64,000 bases of DNA from Undaria pinnatifida. Lineage: Eukaryota > Sar > Phaeophyceae > Laminariales > Alariaceae. The translations under genes and the position numbers were made by a program. This document shows positions 11,058 through 22,559 of the stretch, piece by piece. The stretch covers positions 1,698,620-1,762,619 of the forward strand of contig JABAKD010000012.1 of the NCBI GenBank assembly GCA_012845835.1, written 5' to 3'. Numbering within the stretch: position 1 is the stretch's first letter; each line of letters starts with the position of its first letter. The notes under the pieces are model-generated. The model was given only the letters and a program-made list of their open reading frames with translations, made no database searches and was not told the DNA's origin.

Positions 11058-11400
11058 ATTCAAAACATTAGCAGCTACCGTTTGGAAATGATGCCAATTT
11101 TGTAAATCATCCAGGCGCTGCAGACATTAAGATACATCCAAAATCCCCGGAATTCCGCCTCGACATGCGGTATTTTTGCAACTTCTCGCTCGTCTCGCTC
11201 GGCATCCGTCCGCGTTCACGTCGATGTGCGGAACGGACACGGCAGGGCGAGGGGCGTTGGAGCCGCCCCTCAAAGGCGGCGCTCGAACGAAGCTATTTGA
11301 CCGAGAATTCCAGTTCCGCGAATCGTATACTTAAGCCGAGACGAAAAAAACTCCTGACCGAATCCCTGAAACCAAAGAATGATTTTATATATATGTATAT
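11058..11400 (+). repeat. Repeat D copy (GC-rich dispersed repeat)
   Basis: Runs from CCGCAAAATTC.AAACATTA through GGAAATGATGCCAATTTTGT, a CTCGTCTCGCTCGGCA core, CACGTCGATGTGCGGAACGG, GACCGAGAATTCCAGTTCCG to AAACTCCTGACC and an ATATAT tail. The same repeat ends elements G2 (17455-17775) and G4 (51605-51935, -), and recurs at 59330-59665. A diverged piece is at 10465-10600. Confidence 0.75.
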
Positions 11401-13060
11401 ATGTATATGTGAGGGGCTCGAGGTCGGCAGGGGTGGTCACGCGGCTCCGCCGTGTGTTTCGGTGGCGTCTTTCTAAAAGAAAGACAGACGGGCGAGCGAA
11501 TGGCCAGTCTCGACCAAACAGTGGTGATTGCGCGAGTTTATGCACAAGGTGGTTTTTTATTTATCTCAATGGAGAGCGTCAGTAGAGCCTTTGTATTTAT
11601 CTCAATGGAGAGCGTCAGTTCTTGCTCACAGGGACCTTGTGCGGATGCGGGCAGATATGGCAACCAAATCTATAAAGCTAGCCTGCTTCTCTACGATAAC
11701 TCAGTGCAACTCCTGCTTATCCCATACCGGTATATGAGTACAGGAGTCGCGGTCCTTCACTGCTACTAGTGCCATGTCTTGCCAGGCGAAAAGACCCGCA
11801 CTATTTGAGGGACTGTTTCGGGAGAGTGCGGTTCCCTGCAGGCAGGATGAGGTCGTGACAAGGGAGTTTGACCTCACTAATGGGGGAGCCCACTAACGGG
11901 CACAGCGCTAACGAGGGACCACGACTGCATTATGCATATCAACGCTGTGTACCGGGCCATCGGCCACCAGTGTGATTTCGGTGGTGACTGGAGATTACGC
12001 AGCCAACCTGGGAGCATTTCGGCATTTGGACTCGTAACTGCTGTGTACCAGTTGAGCAGTATTACGTACTGTATGATACCTAGTATCATACTTTTTTAGA
12101 ACATGGGCCTGTCAACAAACCCTACTGAGTATTGTGCCTACATGTAGTGTCGAACAACGTTGAGAACAGGCTATATATTACGTGGGTTCGTGTAGTGCTC
12201 GCCGGTGAGCACGGTTTCTCGTTCCATTCTCTTAGCGTCCGCCCAAATAGTGAGCCTCAAGTTCTTACTTAACCAAGCAATTTCTTGTTCGTGGGCCTAT
12301 GCCATACCGTATCTGGATGAGAAGTGCGAGTAGGAGTTACCTTGTACGATTACAACAGCATGATAGTATAGACCACCTCATAAGAAACAGGGTAATAAGA
12401 AAGGCAAGCTGATATTCTGAAACCGGGGAGCCGTTGTGCTGAAGATAGTGTAGAACGCACCCTCTCCGAAGTAAGAAACCCAGCCAGGGTCATCAGTGTT
12501 TCTGGATCTTATTACCAACAGAGTTATGTACGTAGGCGTACCACAGGTAGATCTACAGCAGTACTGCTGCTATAGCTCTTTCGCATTATGGCCTGCTCAC
12601 GTTGACAGGAGGAATCGCAACTTTCGAAAAGCAGCGGTATTCCGGGTGCCCGAAACGGTGCACCGAACGGAGAAGAAACAGCAGTTTCAGCCCGCTTGAC
12701 CGTGAAAGCTCAGCTCGGAAGTCACGACTAACCGGGCTTGCGTTCAAATATCCCTCGAAAACGGAACAGCACTTCAGAACTTGGACCCAAGCTTGTGGAA
12801 TAAAATACTTGGAAATAGTGTACGATAAGCTTTGCAGCTTCGAGCATTCTGCGTGTCAATGAGCAATGATGTTCTGCCACAAGCACTGCACGCCGTACTG
12901 CTGTATCTATCGCAATGCAACCAGATTTGGCATAGGTGGAATTAACAACGTCATCCGTTATCACCACCAAGGCATAGTACAATTTGCAAGGCGGCCATTC
13001 ATCTCTGACGGGGTGGCGTAGGCATGGGCAGTGTTTCCTCTAACTCTTACAACACTGATT
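11401..13060. other. Unassigned stretch
   Basis: Only a 26-bp tandem duplication (TATTTATCTCAATGGAGAGCGTCAGT, twice within 11559-11620) stands out. No gene or RNA recognised. Confidence 0.4.
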
Positions 13061-13066
13061 CAATGA

Positions 13067-13642
13067 CTATCTCGGTGTCGGTAAGCGTAGATTTCTTAGG
13101 ACGATTGTCTCACTCTTGGGGCAGTCCCAGCACCAGTGCGGCGTCGAAGTGCCGCTTCCGGCGGAGGCGCAACATCGCCGCCCCCACGAGCTGCTCTCTC
13201 CATTGACTGACGCCTCAGAAGCGGGTACATGGCGAATCCACCTTAGCTTAGCTGGCTGGCTTTTCAACTGGGTGCCAAGAACAAAAACCGCCTTACCATG
13301 AACTGCAACTCCTGGGTTTCGATGAACAACATACTGCTGCTGTGGGTTTGATTCGAACACACAAACTCCTGTAGGATCCCTCTGCCCTCCGACCATAATG
13401 AAGAGATCACGAGCGATCAAAAGCAAGGGCCCTCCTGTGGGGTACGCCAGGCGCCTTGAGACTGGTGAGCAGTTTGAGCGAGGCGATCGATATATCGATT
13501 TCCGGAACATTGACAACTGCACGAATTTCATTTTTTGTCTGCTGTCTGCTGTTTCACTGCTAGAACGTCTGTTGTTCACGTACCAGGTGGTATAATACAG
13601 TGTAATATACCAACTGGTACCATTTTCAAACACAAACTGCAC
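13067..13642 (-). CDS. Unrecognised open frame, possible exon
   Basis: An uninterrupted 191-codon frame on the - strand outside any tandem repeat, unusual for this sequence. The most protein-like part is residues ~75-125, where hydrophobic stretches (DLFIMVGGQ, GVAVHGKAVFVLGT) lie about 40 residues apart. The spacing faintly recalls kelch-like beta blades, but the diagnostic residues are not complete and I do not assign it. There is no ATG start at the open end, so if real it is an exon or fragment. It may equally be chance. Confidence 0.22.
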   Translation of the reverse strand: MQFVFENGTSWYITLYYTTWYVNNRRSSSETADSRQKMKFVQLSMFRKSIYRSPRSNCSPVSRRLAYPTGGPLLLIARDLFIMVGGQRDPTGVCVFESNPQQQYVVHRNPGVAVHGKAVFVLGTQLKSQPAKLRWIRHVPASEASVNGESSSWGRRCCASAGSGTSTPHWCWDCPKSETIVLRNLRLPTPR

Positions 13643-14917
13643 TTACGTTTACTATACACGTAGGGCAACAGTACATGCAGCTTGGAAGTAGAGTTGGAAG
13701 ATATCTGCAGCTTTACGTTCATGGTACTCCGCTCTCGGCTGGAAGTTTGCCGAAACCCATTCGCACCCGGAGCAGTTTACCATGCAGAGGCATCGCTGCT
13801 GTTTTTATCCAATATTCGAGACTGCGGTTCTCTTCGACGTCGCCGCCGAAACGGGTACGTGTATCGTATTCATATTGATACAAGGGCTCCGCATGGGTGC
13901 CGGCATTCGCCGGCGCCCATGCTTCGGGTAGGGCAGGGCAGCACTTCGACAACTTAAGGTGTAGCTGTCCGATTTGGCATGCATTGAACTTTAAAGTAAT
14001 GCCAAGAGTTTAATACGAACATGGGATTATGAAAGTCATGCTTTGACAAAAGAAAAAACGTAATATTATACAACAAAGAAGGCAAGGATAGGCGAAACAA
14101 ACTATGTTAAATGCGCCGTCAAGTAAAAGTTGGCGTCTATCAAACAAAAATACCGAAAAGAGTATTATTGAGAACCTGCGTCGCCTCTAGGCGAAACAAA
14201 AGAGGCCTTGGCATTAATGAAGAGACTGCACTGCTGTCCCCGTGGCAATGGAGGTTCGAAGTCGACAGGATGCAAAGTTGGTTTGCATCAAACGTCGACA
14301 TGAGGACATGTCAGCCGGCGAGGTTTTGGAAGAAGATTGCCTTGTTTGTTACGTGAAGGCTGTCGCATTGATTCGTCTGCGTGGTCGCGGGCGAGGAGGA
14401 AAACGTAGAAGAGGAGGGCGATCTCTCTTTGAGGCGGCGTTGTCTAAGATTGGTGCGGGGGTGGCTTTGCTCGTACGGGAGGTTGGCGTAGCGCTTCTTC
14501 TCTGTTTTTTCTCGGGAAGGCGGGATATGTGTGTCTGCTGTCTTTTCTTCGTGGGGGCTTTCACGTTGTCGAAATCGGACGCGTCCCCTCAATGCATAAT
14601 ATCCGGAGTGTCTCTACCATGACGACTGCTGATAGTGCCGTGCGTATTTCCTAGAGACTGACATATTATTTACTGGTAGTAATAATAATATACCTTTGTG
14701 TGGGACGGTAGTCCCTTCGCAGGGTTTTCTTTCTCTGAGGGAAGTGTGGAGACACACCGAGGTGGGTTATGTGCGCAACCGCACGCTCGAGGGTCAACAA
14801 AGAGGAAACACCTCAGAGTCTGCCTCGAGGAGCCAGGATGATCTTGAAGTATTATAGTGACAAGGAGGCGGTACAATCTAGGGAATAGGGACTGGTATCC
14901 ACATTTGCATCATTTTT

Positions 14918-15258
14918 TTTCTTCATCCCATTTATTATCCCAGCACCACTCTCGCGCTCCCTCCCAGTAGTGACTCAGATCCGGGGTCACATAGCGGGCC
15001 CTCCTCCTCCCTCCCCACTTCGGCACGTGCTTTCATTTTTACCGCGAGGAGAATCCAGCATTTTCTTCCCTCGTCGACTCGCGTCGAACCAACCGACGCT
15101 GCTAGGCGCTCTCAGCAGTTGATTGATGCCTGTTTTTTTTTTTGCATTTTTGCAAATAAAGTCAAATCTCATCGTGGTGGGTGTCGAACTCAAGGACAAC
15201 CAAACGTTAGTAGTATTCGAGGGTAAAACCACTATTAGTAATAGACCACCGGGGCGGC
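14918..15258 (-). mobile_element. SINE F copy 2 (inside G2)
   Basis: - strand: head GCCCCGGTGGTCTATTACT, box B-like GAGTTCGACACCCACC, body with GAATCGAGTC..., and A-rich tail GGATGAAGAAAAAAAATGATG. It is the inverted counterpart of 53808-54135 in G4. Confidence 0.65.
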
Positions 15259-15824
15259 CGACTGACAATTTATTAAAACAAAACAGGATCTTTGCATAGA
15301 GATTACATTCCCTCCCCCATATTGTATGAAATTACGATGGTTGACGCGATATGTATAGAATAAAGCGTCAACTACCTAAATATCAGCGTACGCGGAGTTT
15401 TAGATATCATGAATAACGAACGACCGCGACGGCAGAGCACGGCAAAGCATAGCGCTTCGCTCTGCTGAGCTAGCGTGCGCTGCTGAGCTGAGCCGCAGGG
15501 CATCGCAGGGCACTGCACGGCGCTTCGTTGCTGTGAGCTATAGCGCTGCGATGGGGTGCTGGGCGGTGTCGAGCTGATGCCAAGCCCAGATCTCAGCCGA
15601 TGAAGCTTCGTCAAGTACAAAACTAATGGTGCGAATCGAAGAAAAGCTAAAGCTGGACCGTTCCGCAACTAATGCACGGGCGGCAAATTAGCGGCAAATG
15701 GTAGAAAGTTCAACTTACTAGACGAGAAGGAAGGAAAAATCGCGAAAAAGTTCAAAATCATGTTGGCAGAAAAACCAAGTTTGCAGGAAGCAGCTGAACG
15801 GTCAAGAAACAGGCAATATTTCAG

Positions 15825-16240
15825 TTGTTGTTGTTGTCGTTCTCACATTAACTCGCATAATCAAGTCCGTGGTCACAGGACAGGCTCCAGTCACTCTGGA
15901 GCTGAGGAATACCCTAGGGGAAAAACACAAACCAAAGGTGGTACACGCATATATCACAGCTGACGCAATTCATGCCTCCACCAGAGACATATAAAAGTGA
16001 AACCGGAAGTCAGTCTACGATGTGCCAGGTCCATACCGGTGCATACGTCTCATTACTCGCGCCTGGAAAAACCGACTATACCGCTTGCCACCCAAGGAAG
16101 AGTACCCCGTATATATTTACACGTGGTATCTATCACTACGCATACGCACAACAGACGCAAGTCAATTGGAAAAAAGAAACAAACAAAGAAGAGAAAGGAA
16201 AGGAAATGGGTGCATGGGGCCAAGAAAAAGAAAAGGTGAA
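15825..16240. repeat. Repeat H copy 1 with (GTT)n edge
   Basis: TTGTTGTTGTTGTCG is followed by TCTCACATTAACTCGCATAA, CAAGTCCGTGGTCACAGGAC, CCTCCACCAGAGACATATAA and CGCCTGGAAAAACCGACTAT, then purine-rich sequence. Full-length mates: 18517-18960 and 52840-53245 (-). Partial mates: 50485-50850 and 61506-61680. Every copy has the (GTT)n on the same side, which read on the - strand is a 3' (AAC)n tail. Confidence 0.75.
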
Positions 16241-16435
16241 TAAATTTTGGGGGGTCTACTGGCGAGTCTGCCACCAAAACGATGCCACGTGGTTTTTCGA
16301 CGATCTACAGCAGTACTACGAACGACTTCCGATACACCCACCGAAGCACGGACTACCGGCGAATTACGCGATCGACAGCTGGCCGTGGTTGTCACGTGTC
16401 TCTGTGTTGGGGGCCCCTGTGCGCTGCGTCTTGTT

Positions 16436-17203
16436 GGCTCTTGAGTTGGCGTTCATGCTCGTCGTACATACTGCTGTTCTCACCCAGTACGTACGGGTTT
16501 TCCTCGTACCTCGACGGCACGACGACGAGCTCAAAACAGAAGGGAGGTGACTTGAAATGGCATGGACAATGGCCACATAGAAGCGAGCACAGCGGGATAG
16601 TTCGCTGCGAATTAACCGCACTCGTTCATGCCTACAGCAGAGGCTGGCTGGAGTGTCAGCGGCCGTGCTAAAGCCAGGGCCAAAGGCCGAAGAGACGGCT
16701 CTTCTACCTGCTTGGTTTTGTCTCGAGATTCTGTTATAGACTACTGGACAGAGTGATGCGTGTACGACTAAACTTGCCAACTGCACTCGTACTGCACTTT
16801 GAGCTATCTGCTGTGGTTCTGGTTGCTACTAGTTGCTGCAGTATGTGCTAGAAGTTTCGCCCTTCGGCTACTGCTGTTGCACCTGATGTTGTGTGTATGC
16901 CAATGCCGTCAGTTGGCGTTCATGCTCGTCATACATACTGCTGTTCTCACCCGGTACGTAAGGGTTTCCTCGTACCTCGACGGCACGACGACGAGCTCAA
17001 AACAGAAGGGAGGTGACATGAAATGGCGTGGACAATGGCCACATAGAAGCGAGCACAGCGGGATAGTTCGCTGCGAATCAACCGCACTCGTTCATGCCTA
17101 CAGCAGAGGCTGCCTGGAGTGTCAGCGGCCATGCTAAAGCCAGGGCCAAAGGCCGAAGAGACGGCTCTTCTACCTGCTTGGTTTTGTCTCGAGATTCTGT
17201 TAC
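16436..17203 (+). repeat. ~295-bp direct duplication inside G2
   Basis: 16442-16738 and 16911-17203 are near-identical (GTTGGCGTTCATGCTCGTC ... GTCTCGAGATTCTGTTA), separated by ~170 bp. The inverted mate G4 has one copy (52180-52480), so the second arose in this copy only, or was lost from the other. Confidence 0.85.
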
Positions 17204-17454
17204 ATGAAAATATCATGATTCCATGGTTTGGGAGTTATTTTGTCACGAAACTTTTTGCCGTCGGTAATTTGTGTCGCGAAGTTGTTGGATATCGTCGGTA
17301 ACTTGTGTCACGTTTTAGGTGAACCCACACTAAAAAAATGAATTTCCAGCTGGCAAAACGAGCGGAAACAAAAGCAATAAAATGCCGAGCAAGAAACCAA
17401 ACGAACTATTAATAGTAAAAAAGTACAGCAAAGAAACTAACGCTCGAGAGTATG

Positions 17455-17775
17455 CCACCGCAAAATTCCAAACATTATCACGTACCGTTTGGAAATGATG
17501 CCAATTTTGTAAATCATTCAGGCGTTGCAGCCATTAAGATTCAACAAACTTTCCAAAATTCCTCCTCGACACTCGCTCGTCTCGCTCGGCACCCGTCCGC
17601 GTTCACGTCGATGTGCGGAACGGACACGGCAGGGCGAGGGGCGTTGGAGCCGCCCCCCGAAGTCGGCGCTCGAACCAAGCCATATTCGACCGAGAATTCC
17701 AGTTCCGCGAATCGCATACTTAGGCCAAGACAAAAAACTCCTGACCAAAGTCCATGACACCAAGGAATGATTTGA
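17455..17775 (+). repeat. Repeat D at the end of G2
   Basis: Same block order as the 11.06-kb copy, with near-identity to the reverse complement of 51605-51935. It forms one terminus of G2. Confidence 0.8.
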
Positions 17776-17785
17776 TATATATTTA

Positions 17786-18510
17786 TTGGTACCCAGTTCA
17801 CAAACAGCAGTACATATGAGTACACATGCCATAACACATACCATACGTGAAGATGTCGGTTGACAGACTTTTGGCCCCTCGTCCGACTGTCAAGTAGAAA
17901 ACCCCTCGACAGACAGCCTCGACAGTCGAAAAACAGGGCATGTTTAATCAACATCCCCTATTTTGGAAAAGCGCCTGGCGCAAACACTGAAACCATCGAT
18001 ATTTTTTCTCGCACGAGGTCCAGGACGATGATCCTATGCCGAACCAAATACCCAAAATGCGAAGCGCGCACGCACGTAGACGACCAGATGTAGGATGTAG
18101 GAGGCAGCATCGGAGACTCACTCGTGGACGTGCAACATGCAAGGTGTATGGTATCAATCAATTGCAGGGCACAGCAGTCAACTGCTCACTTGATTGAGGC
18201 GACTCGCTATTATTTCATCTAAAAACATACACGCATGAGGGGTTTCCACAGATATATGGAGGCGTTATCCCACCCGGGGATAGGGGATGGTTTGTTGAGA
18301 CAGCCCCAAACCCCTCGACAGACAGCCTCGACAGCTCGACCGCTCGTCAGCTCGCTGTCAACTGACATCTTTGGGTACGTATAGACTATACCAAGTGCTT
18401 GCCCGAGAATGCAACTAAACATGTCCGTAAAGGGGGCAGAAAGAGGCCCATGATTTGGTGCGACTAGCGAATTGATAATGCCAAGAGCTGCTTGTGCAGG
18501 GCTACTGATT
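17786..18510. other. Unassigned stretch with a shared 26-mer
   Basis: AACCCCTCGACAGACAGCCTCGACAG occurs at about 17900 and again at about 18310. Nothing else recognised. Confidence 0.5.
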
Positions 18511-18516
18511 GTTGCC

Positions 18517-18531
18517 ATGTGCTGTGTTGTT

Positions 18532-18585
<54 letters not shown>

Positions 18586-18960
18586 ATTCTCACATTAACT
18601 CGCATAATCAAGTCCGTGGTCACAGGACAGGCTCAATTTGCTCTGGAGGTGAGGAATACCCAAGGGGAAAAACACAAACCAAAGGCGGTACACGGCATAT
18701 ATCACAGCTGACGCAATGCATGCCTCCACCAGAAACTTATAAAAAGTGAAATCAGGAGTCAGCCTACGTTGTGCCAGGTCCATACTGGTGCATACGTCTC
18801 ACTACTCGCGCCTGGAAAAACCGACTATACTGCTTGCCACCCAAGAAAGACTACCACGTATATATTGCACGTAGTACCTATCACTACGCATACGCACGAC
18901 AGACGCAAGACAATTGGAAAAAGAAACAAAGAAATAAACAGAAGATAACAGAAAGAAAAG
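18517..18960. repeat. Repeat H copy 2 with (GTT)n
   Basis: (GTT)n with GAT interruptions at 18517-18590 runs directly into TCTCACATTAACTCGCATAA and the rest of repeat H, ending near the GACAGACGCAAGACAATTGG block. Confidence 0.8.
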
Positions 18961-19375
18961 GCAAGAAAACTAAAAACGAAAAAGGAAAGGAAAGAAAAGA
19001 AAAGACAACAAAATCAAGAAAAGACAAGAAAAAAAGAGGAAGCAAGGGCAGGAAAAGAGAAAAAATATCATACTAGCAGACCTTAGGAACTGGCTAAAGA
19101 CGGCATTGGGCTCATAGAGGGTATCAAGTGCATCGTCGATGGCACTGGGGAGAAAACGCAATAAGGCGAAGACGTCAGGGCGGTCTTATGCTGTCTTGTG
19201 ACGGCCATTGGAAGGCCCACACATTTCAAGACGATGATGGCCAGACCCCGACTTCAGTCTCTTGGGCAGGACGCCCCCCCTTCAGCCCCCCCTCCCCCTT
19301 CCCCCCTTCCCCCCCCCCCGTCCCCGTCCCCCCCGTCCCCCCTCCCCCCGTCCCCCCTCCCCCCCTCCCCCCTCT
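18905..19375. repeat. Purine-rich then C-rich low-complexity tracts
   Basis: 18905-19065 is almost entirely A/G on the + strand. 19270-19375 is almost entirely C/T with (CCCCCGT)n-like runs. No coding frame supported. Confidence 0.8.
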
Positions 19376-19589
19376 GTGTGTGCACTGTGCTGAGTGCTTG
19401 TTGGCGATGTCCTATTCTGATCGGCCGTGCGGGTGCAATTTGCGAGGGAAAAAACATAGGGACCGAGAGAGGGCAATCAACTTTGAAGAAATCTACCTGG
19501 TACAAAAAGACGAGTATGTACACACGTACATGCCGGTGCCTGGTACCTGGTACTTCGCAACACATACCTGATACTGCTGTATGCTCGAA

Positions 19590-20040
19590 AGAAAGCACAG
19601 CGCAGCATGAAACACCACCGCACCGCAGGGCAAGGCACGGCACCGCACGGCACCGCACGGCACTGCCCTGCTGTGAGCTATATATAGCTGCGGGCTGAGC
19701 TGAGCTGGGGGATGAATTTTTATCGTGATTCAACAAAATGAGAGTAAGTACAGCAAAGCATTCACCGCGGCACAGCACGACATAGCACTGCACAACACCG
19801 CACAGCATCGCACAGTACTGACCCGCACGGCAGGGCCCGGCAGGGCACGCCAGGCGACGGCATTGCACGCTGCTGAGCTGCTGATCTAGCGCTGCGCTGC
19901 TGAGCTAGCGCTGCTGTGCGCTGCTTGGCGGAGTTGAGCTGATGATGTAATGAGCCAAGCTGACATCATCAGGCTGGGACCTCTGGTAGAATGAAAGCTT
20001 CGTCCAAAGAAAAGGTGGACCGTTCCGCAAGTAACGAAAG
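19590..20040. repeat. Repeat K: GCACGGCAC-rich segment
   Basis: GC(A/G)C-rich quasi-repeats (GGCACGGCACCGCACGGC-like) followed by AAGCTTCGTC and GGTGGACCGTTCCGCAA match the internal G2 segment 15430-15665 and its G4 mate 53400-53660. Here K lies after repeat H, the reverse of the order in G2. Confidence 0.6.
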
Positions 20041-20599
20041 GAGGCGGTGTTCAGGTAGTTTGTGATATTCCTAAAAAATACTCAGTAAGAGTTTTAAACA
20101 TAAGGGGATAAAAAATTCAACTTCCTCCAAAAAAGGACTTTTAAACTTGAATTAAAAAAAAAAAGTAGTAAAAGCGCTGAGAAGCGCTTTTTCAGGCATC
20201 CGAGCCCGCTCAGCCGTCCGGAGAGGAGAACATCTTAAAGTTAGTGCGGAAAGCGAAAAAAAATGGAGGCCTCTCAGGGCCTATCAGGAGGTCGATATTT
20301 GTAAGTTGGTATAGGCGCGGCGTAATTGTCTTTGCAGCGGCCGCCGGCCACGGTTTTGGTCTTATGGTCCATCCAGCAGCTATTAGCGGTGATAACAGCT
20401 CATCCTCGTCCCTCATAGCCTGTGTGCTAAATGTGACGGTTTCAGTCGTATTCCATGGGTTGCATTCTGGATTCCGGTTGGTGTTTCCTGGCACGCTGCG
20501 CGCCCCTCGAAGACCCAAGGTTTCTGTTCACTTCACGCCCGTAGCAATACTGCAAATGTCGTCAGAATACCAGTCCTGCGGGTACCAGCCATTTCATCT

Positions 20600-21390
20600 C
20601 CCTGTACCCTCGGGACTGGCGGGCCCCAGTCATGCCGGCACCCAGGCACCCTGAGGACTGGCGGGACTCTGCCATTTCAGCCCCCGGATACCTTGAGGAC
20701 TCCTTGGACTCTGCAAGCCTGCGCGTATATACCCTGAGCACTGCCGGGACTCAGTCATTGCGGCGCCCAGGTACCCTGAGGACTCGCGGGACTGTCATTT
20801 CAGCGCCCCGGTACCCTAGGGACTGAGTCCTACTGAGACGTTGGCTGAGAATGGTGCTGGTACTCTAACGACCTTTGCTGATCTTGATGTGATTTAGTGT
20901 TGGATCTAATTCTGACCTGATCTGATCTGATCTCGCTTTGCGTGTCAGGGCGAGCTTGTCAGAGCACCAGTACAGTCCTCGGCAAGCATTCGTTTCAGGC
21001 CTCAGATACCCTCGGCGCTGGAGGGGTTCAGTCGTTTCAGCTCATTTTAAGCCCCAAGATACCCTGGGGACCAGCGGTTCTTAGTAATTTCGGCGCCCGG
21101 ATACCCTGACGACTCGCGGGGCTCAGTCATTTCTGCACCCAGGTACCCTGAGGATTCGCGACTAACAGTCTTTTCACCCCCCTGATACCCCGAGGACTCG
21201 CGGGACTCAGTCATTTCGGTGCCCAAATACCCTGAGGACGCGCGGGACTCAGTCGTTTCGGCGCCCAGGTATCCTGAGGATTCGCGGGACTCAGTCATTT
21301 CGGCGCCTAGGCAACCTGAGGACTCGCGGGACTCAGTCATGCCAGCCCCCAGGTACCCTGCTGACCCGCAGGAGTCATGCAGTTTCAGCG
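20600..21390. repeat. 42-bp minisatellite, two blocks
   Basis: Units of 42 bp (CGCGGGACTCAGTCATTTCG, then GCGCCCAGGTACCCTGAGGA) in blocks 20610-20830 and 21060-21390. Period 42 keeps the frame: on the - strand 21047-21415 the translation repeats a 14-residue unit (ESSGYLGAEMTESR) about seven times. No start or family supports a gene; it is a minisatellite whose period is a multiple of three. Confidence 0.85.
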
Positions 21391-21779
21391 CCCAGCTGCT
21401 TGGAGGTGTGAGCACTCGGAGTATGCCGGTACTCGCGAGTCGTTGACCGAGTCCCGAGGGCTGGTACTGTTACTATGACGGCCTGTGCGATACTGATGCT
21501 GCACCCAATGAATCGGCCACTCGTGTAAACAAGCGAGCAGAAGGCATTACCCTCATCATGATGACCGCAGCAGTCGATGAAAGTCGGCGATGCGCGTCAA
21601 ACACGAAAGGATGAAAAGCTATGGCCATGGGCTTGCACCGGAGTGGAGATAGTAATGTCAGCAGCTGTAAGTTTTTTCTTCATTCACGAAAGGAGAGTGC
21701 CGTTTACCACGCGAAGTAACACCCCCCCAACTGGGAGTTCCCTAATATATTTTTGCCGACGTACGGGGCGGCGGGGGGG

Positions 21780-22204
21780 GGCGTACTCGTTTGTTGCTTG
21801 CCTTAGTCATTTGACCAATGACCACGCATCCCTTTTGAGACGGAGCACCGTTCATACTGTGCCTTCTCTATCTGTTCCAGCAACCCTTCGGATGCTTCTG
21901 ATATCCCCACGAAATCATCCGCAAACATCAACGACACCGTATCTTCCCCCATCGCGACTCCTTGCTTTGCTGCTTCGACTGCCACTATCATGTCATTAAT
22001 ACATGCTTTGAATAGATTGGGCGATAATATACATCCCTGTGCAACACCTTGTAAAATATCAACACGCTTGGATTTTCCCCGTCCCGCATCACAGGCAGCC
22101 CTTCGCGCACAACCCGTCATCGTTTTCATCATTCTCCACATCTTTCCTCTGATCTCAATTTCCCACATTTTTTTTCCACAACCCATTCCTCTATACTGTG
22201 TCAT
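21780..22204 (-). pseudogene. LINE reverse transcriptase fragment
   Basis: The - strand frame at 21803-22204 contains the RT signatures QGVAQGCILSPNLFK (palm region) and FADDFVG (the catalytic YADD-type box). Just after FADDFVG the frame passes into LINE 3'-end sequence also seen at 35.7 and 36.1 kb (GTTGCTTGCCTTAGTCATTT on the + strand). RT thumb and C-terminal domain are missing: an internally deleted, dead copy of the family at 35.7-37.6 kb. Non-LTR family assignment rests on motif similarity. Confidence 0.75.
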
Positions 22205-22232
22205 AGGCCTTCTGTATGCCTAGGAAGGAAGC

Positions 22233-22260
22233 GGCGGGGGGGGGGGGGGGGGGGGGGGGG
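22233..22260. repeat. Poly-G run
   Basis: 28 consecutive G residues; a likely polymorphic or assembly-sensitive site. Confidence 0.95.
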
Positions 22261-22559
22261 CAACGAAAATGATGGCTTTGGGAAATTGTCGTCGTCATTT
22301 TCCGTGAACACATCGCTCGGCATGTGCAGTAACCCCGTCGTCGTACAAAACCGGCTCGGAATATTGTTCGAGAGAGGCTTGACGTGTGGTGTGTTCGTGC
22401 GGTAAGTCGACGAGCGACGCGCGATGAACACGAACGAACATGCGAAACGAAACAGATGAATGGGTACGATAGGACTGAGTCAGGGTTGTTGCTGGGTCAA
22501 CTTGCTCGGCACGCCCGCTGTGTTGCTGTTGCTGCTATTGATACAATACAACCACCAGG

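Larger units (their letters stand above)
13876..17785 (+). mobile_element. Large element G2, mate of inverted G4
   Basis: Starts ACAAGGGCTCCGCATGGG and ends with repeat D (CCAAGGAATGATTTGATATA). Nearly the whole length is found in reverse complement at 51590-54972, with high identity by eye. Differences: ~200 bp extra here around 14695-14905, and a ~470-bp internal duplication (16436-17203). It contains SINE F (-), a GCACGGCAC-rich segment, and repeat H. No recognisable protein; frames such as 14242-14622 appear in both copies but carry no domain I know. Confidence 0.7.
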
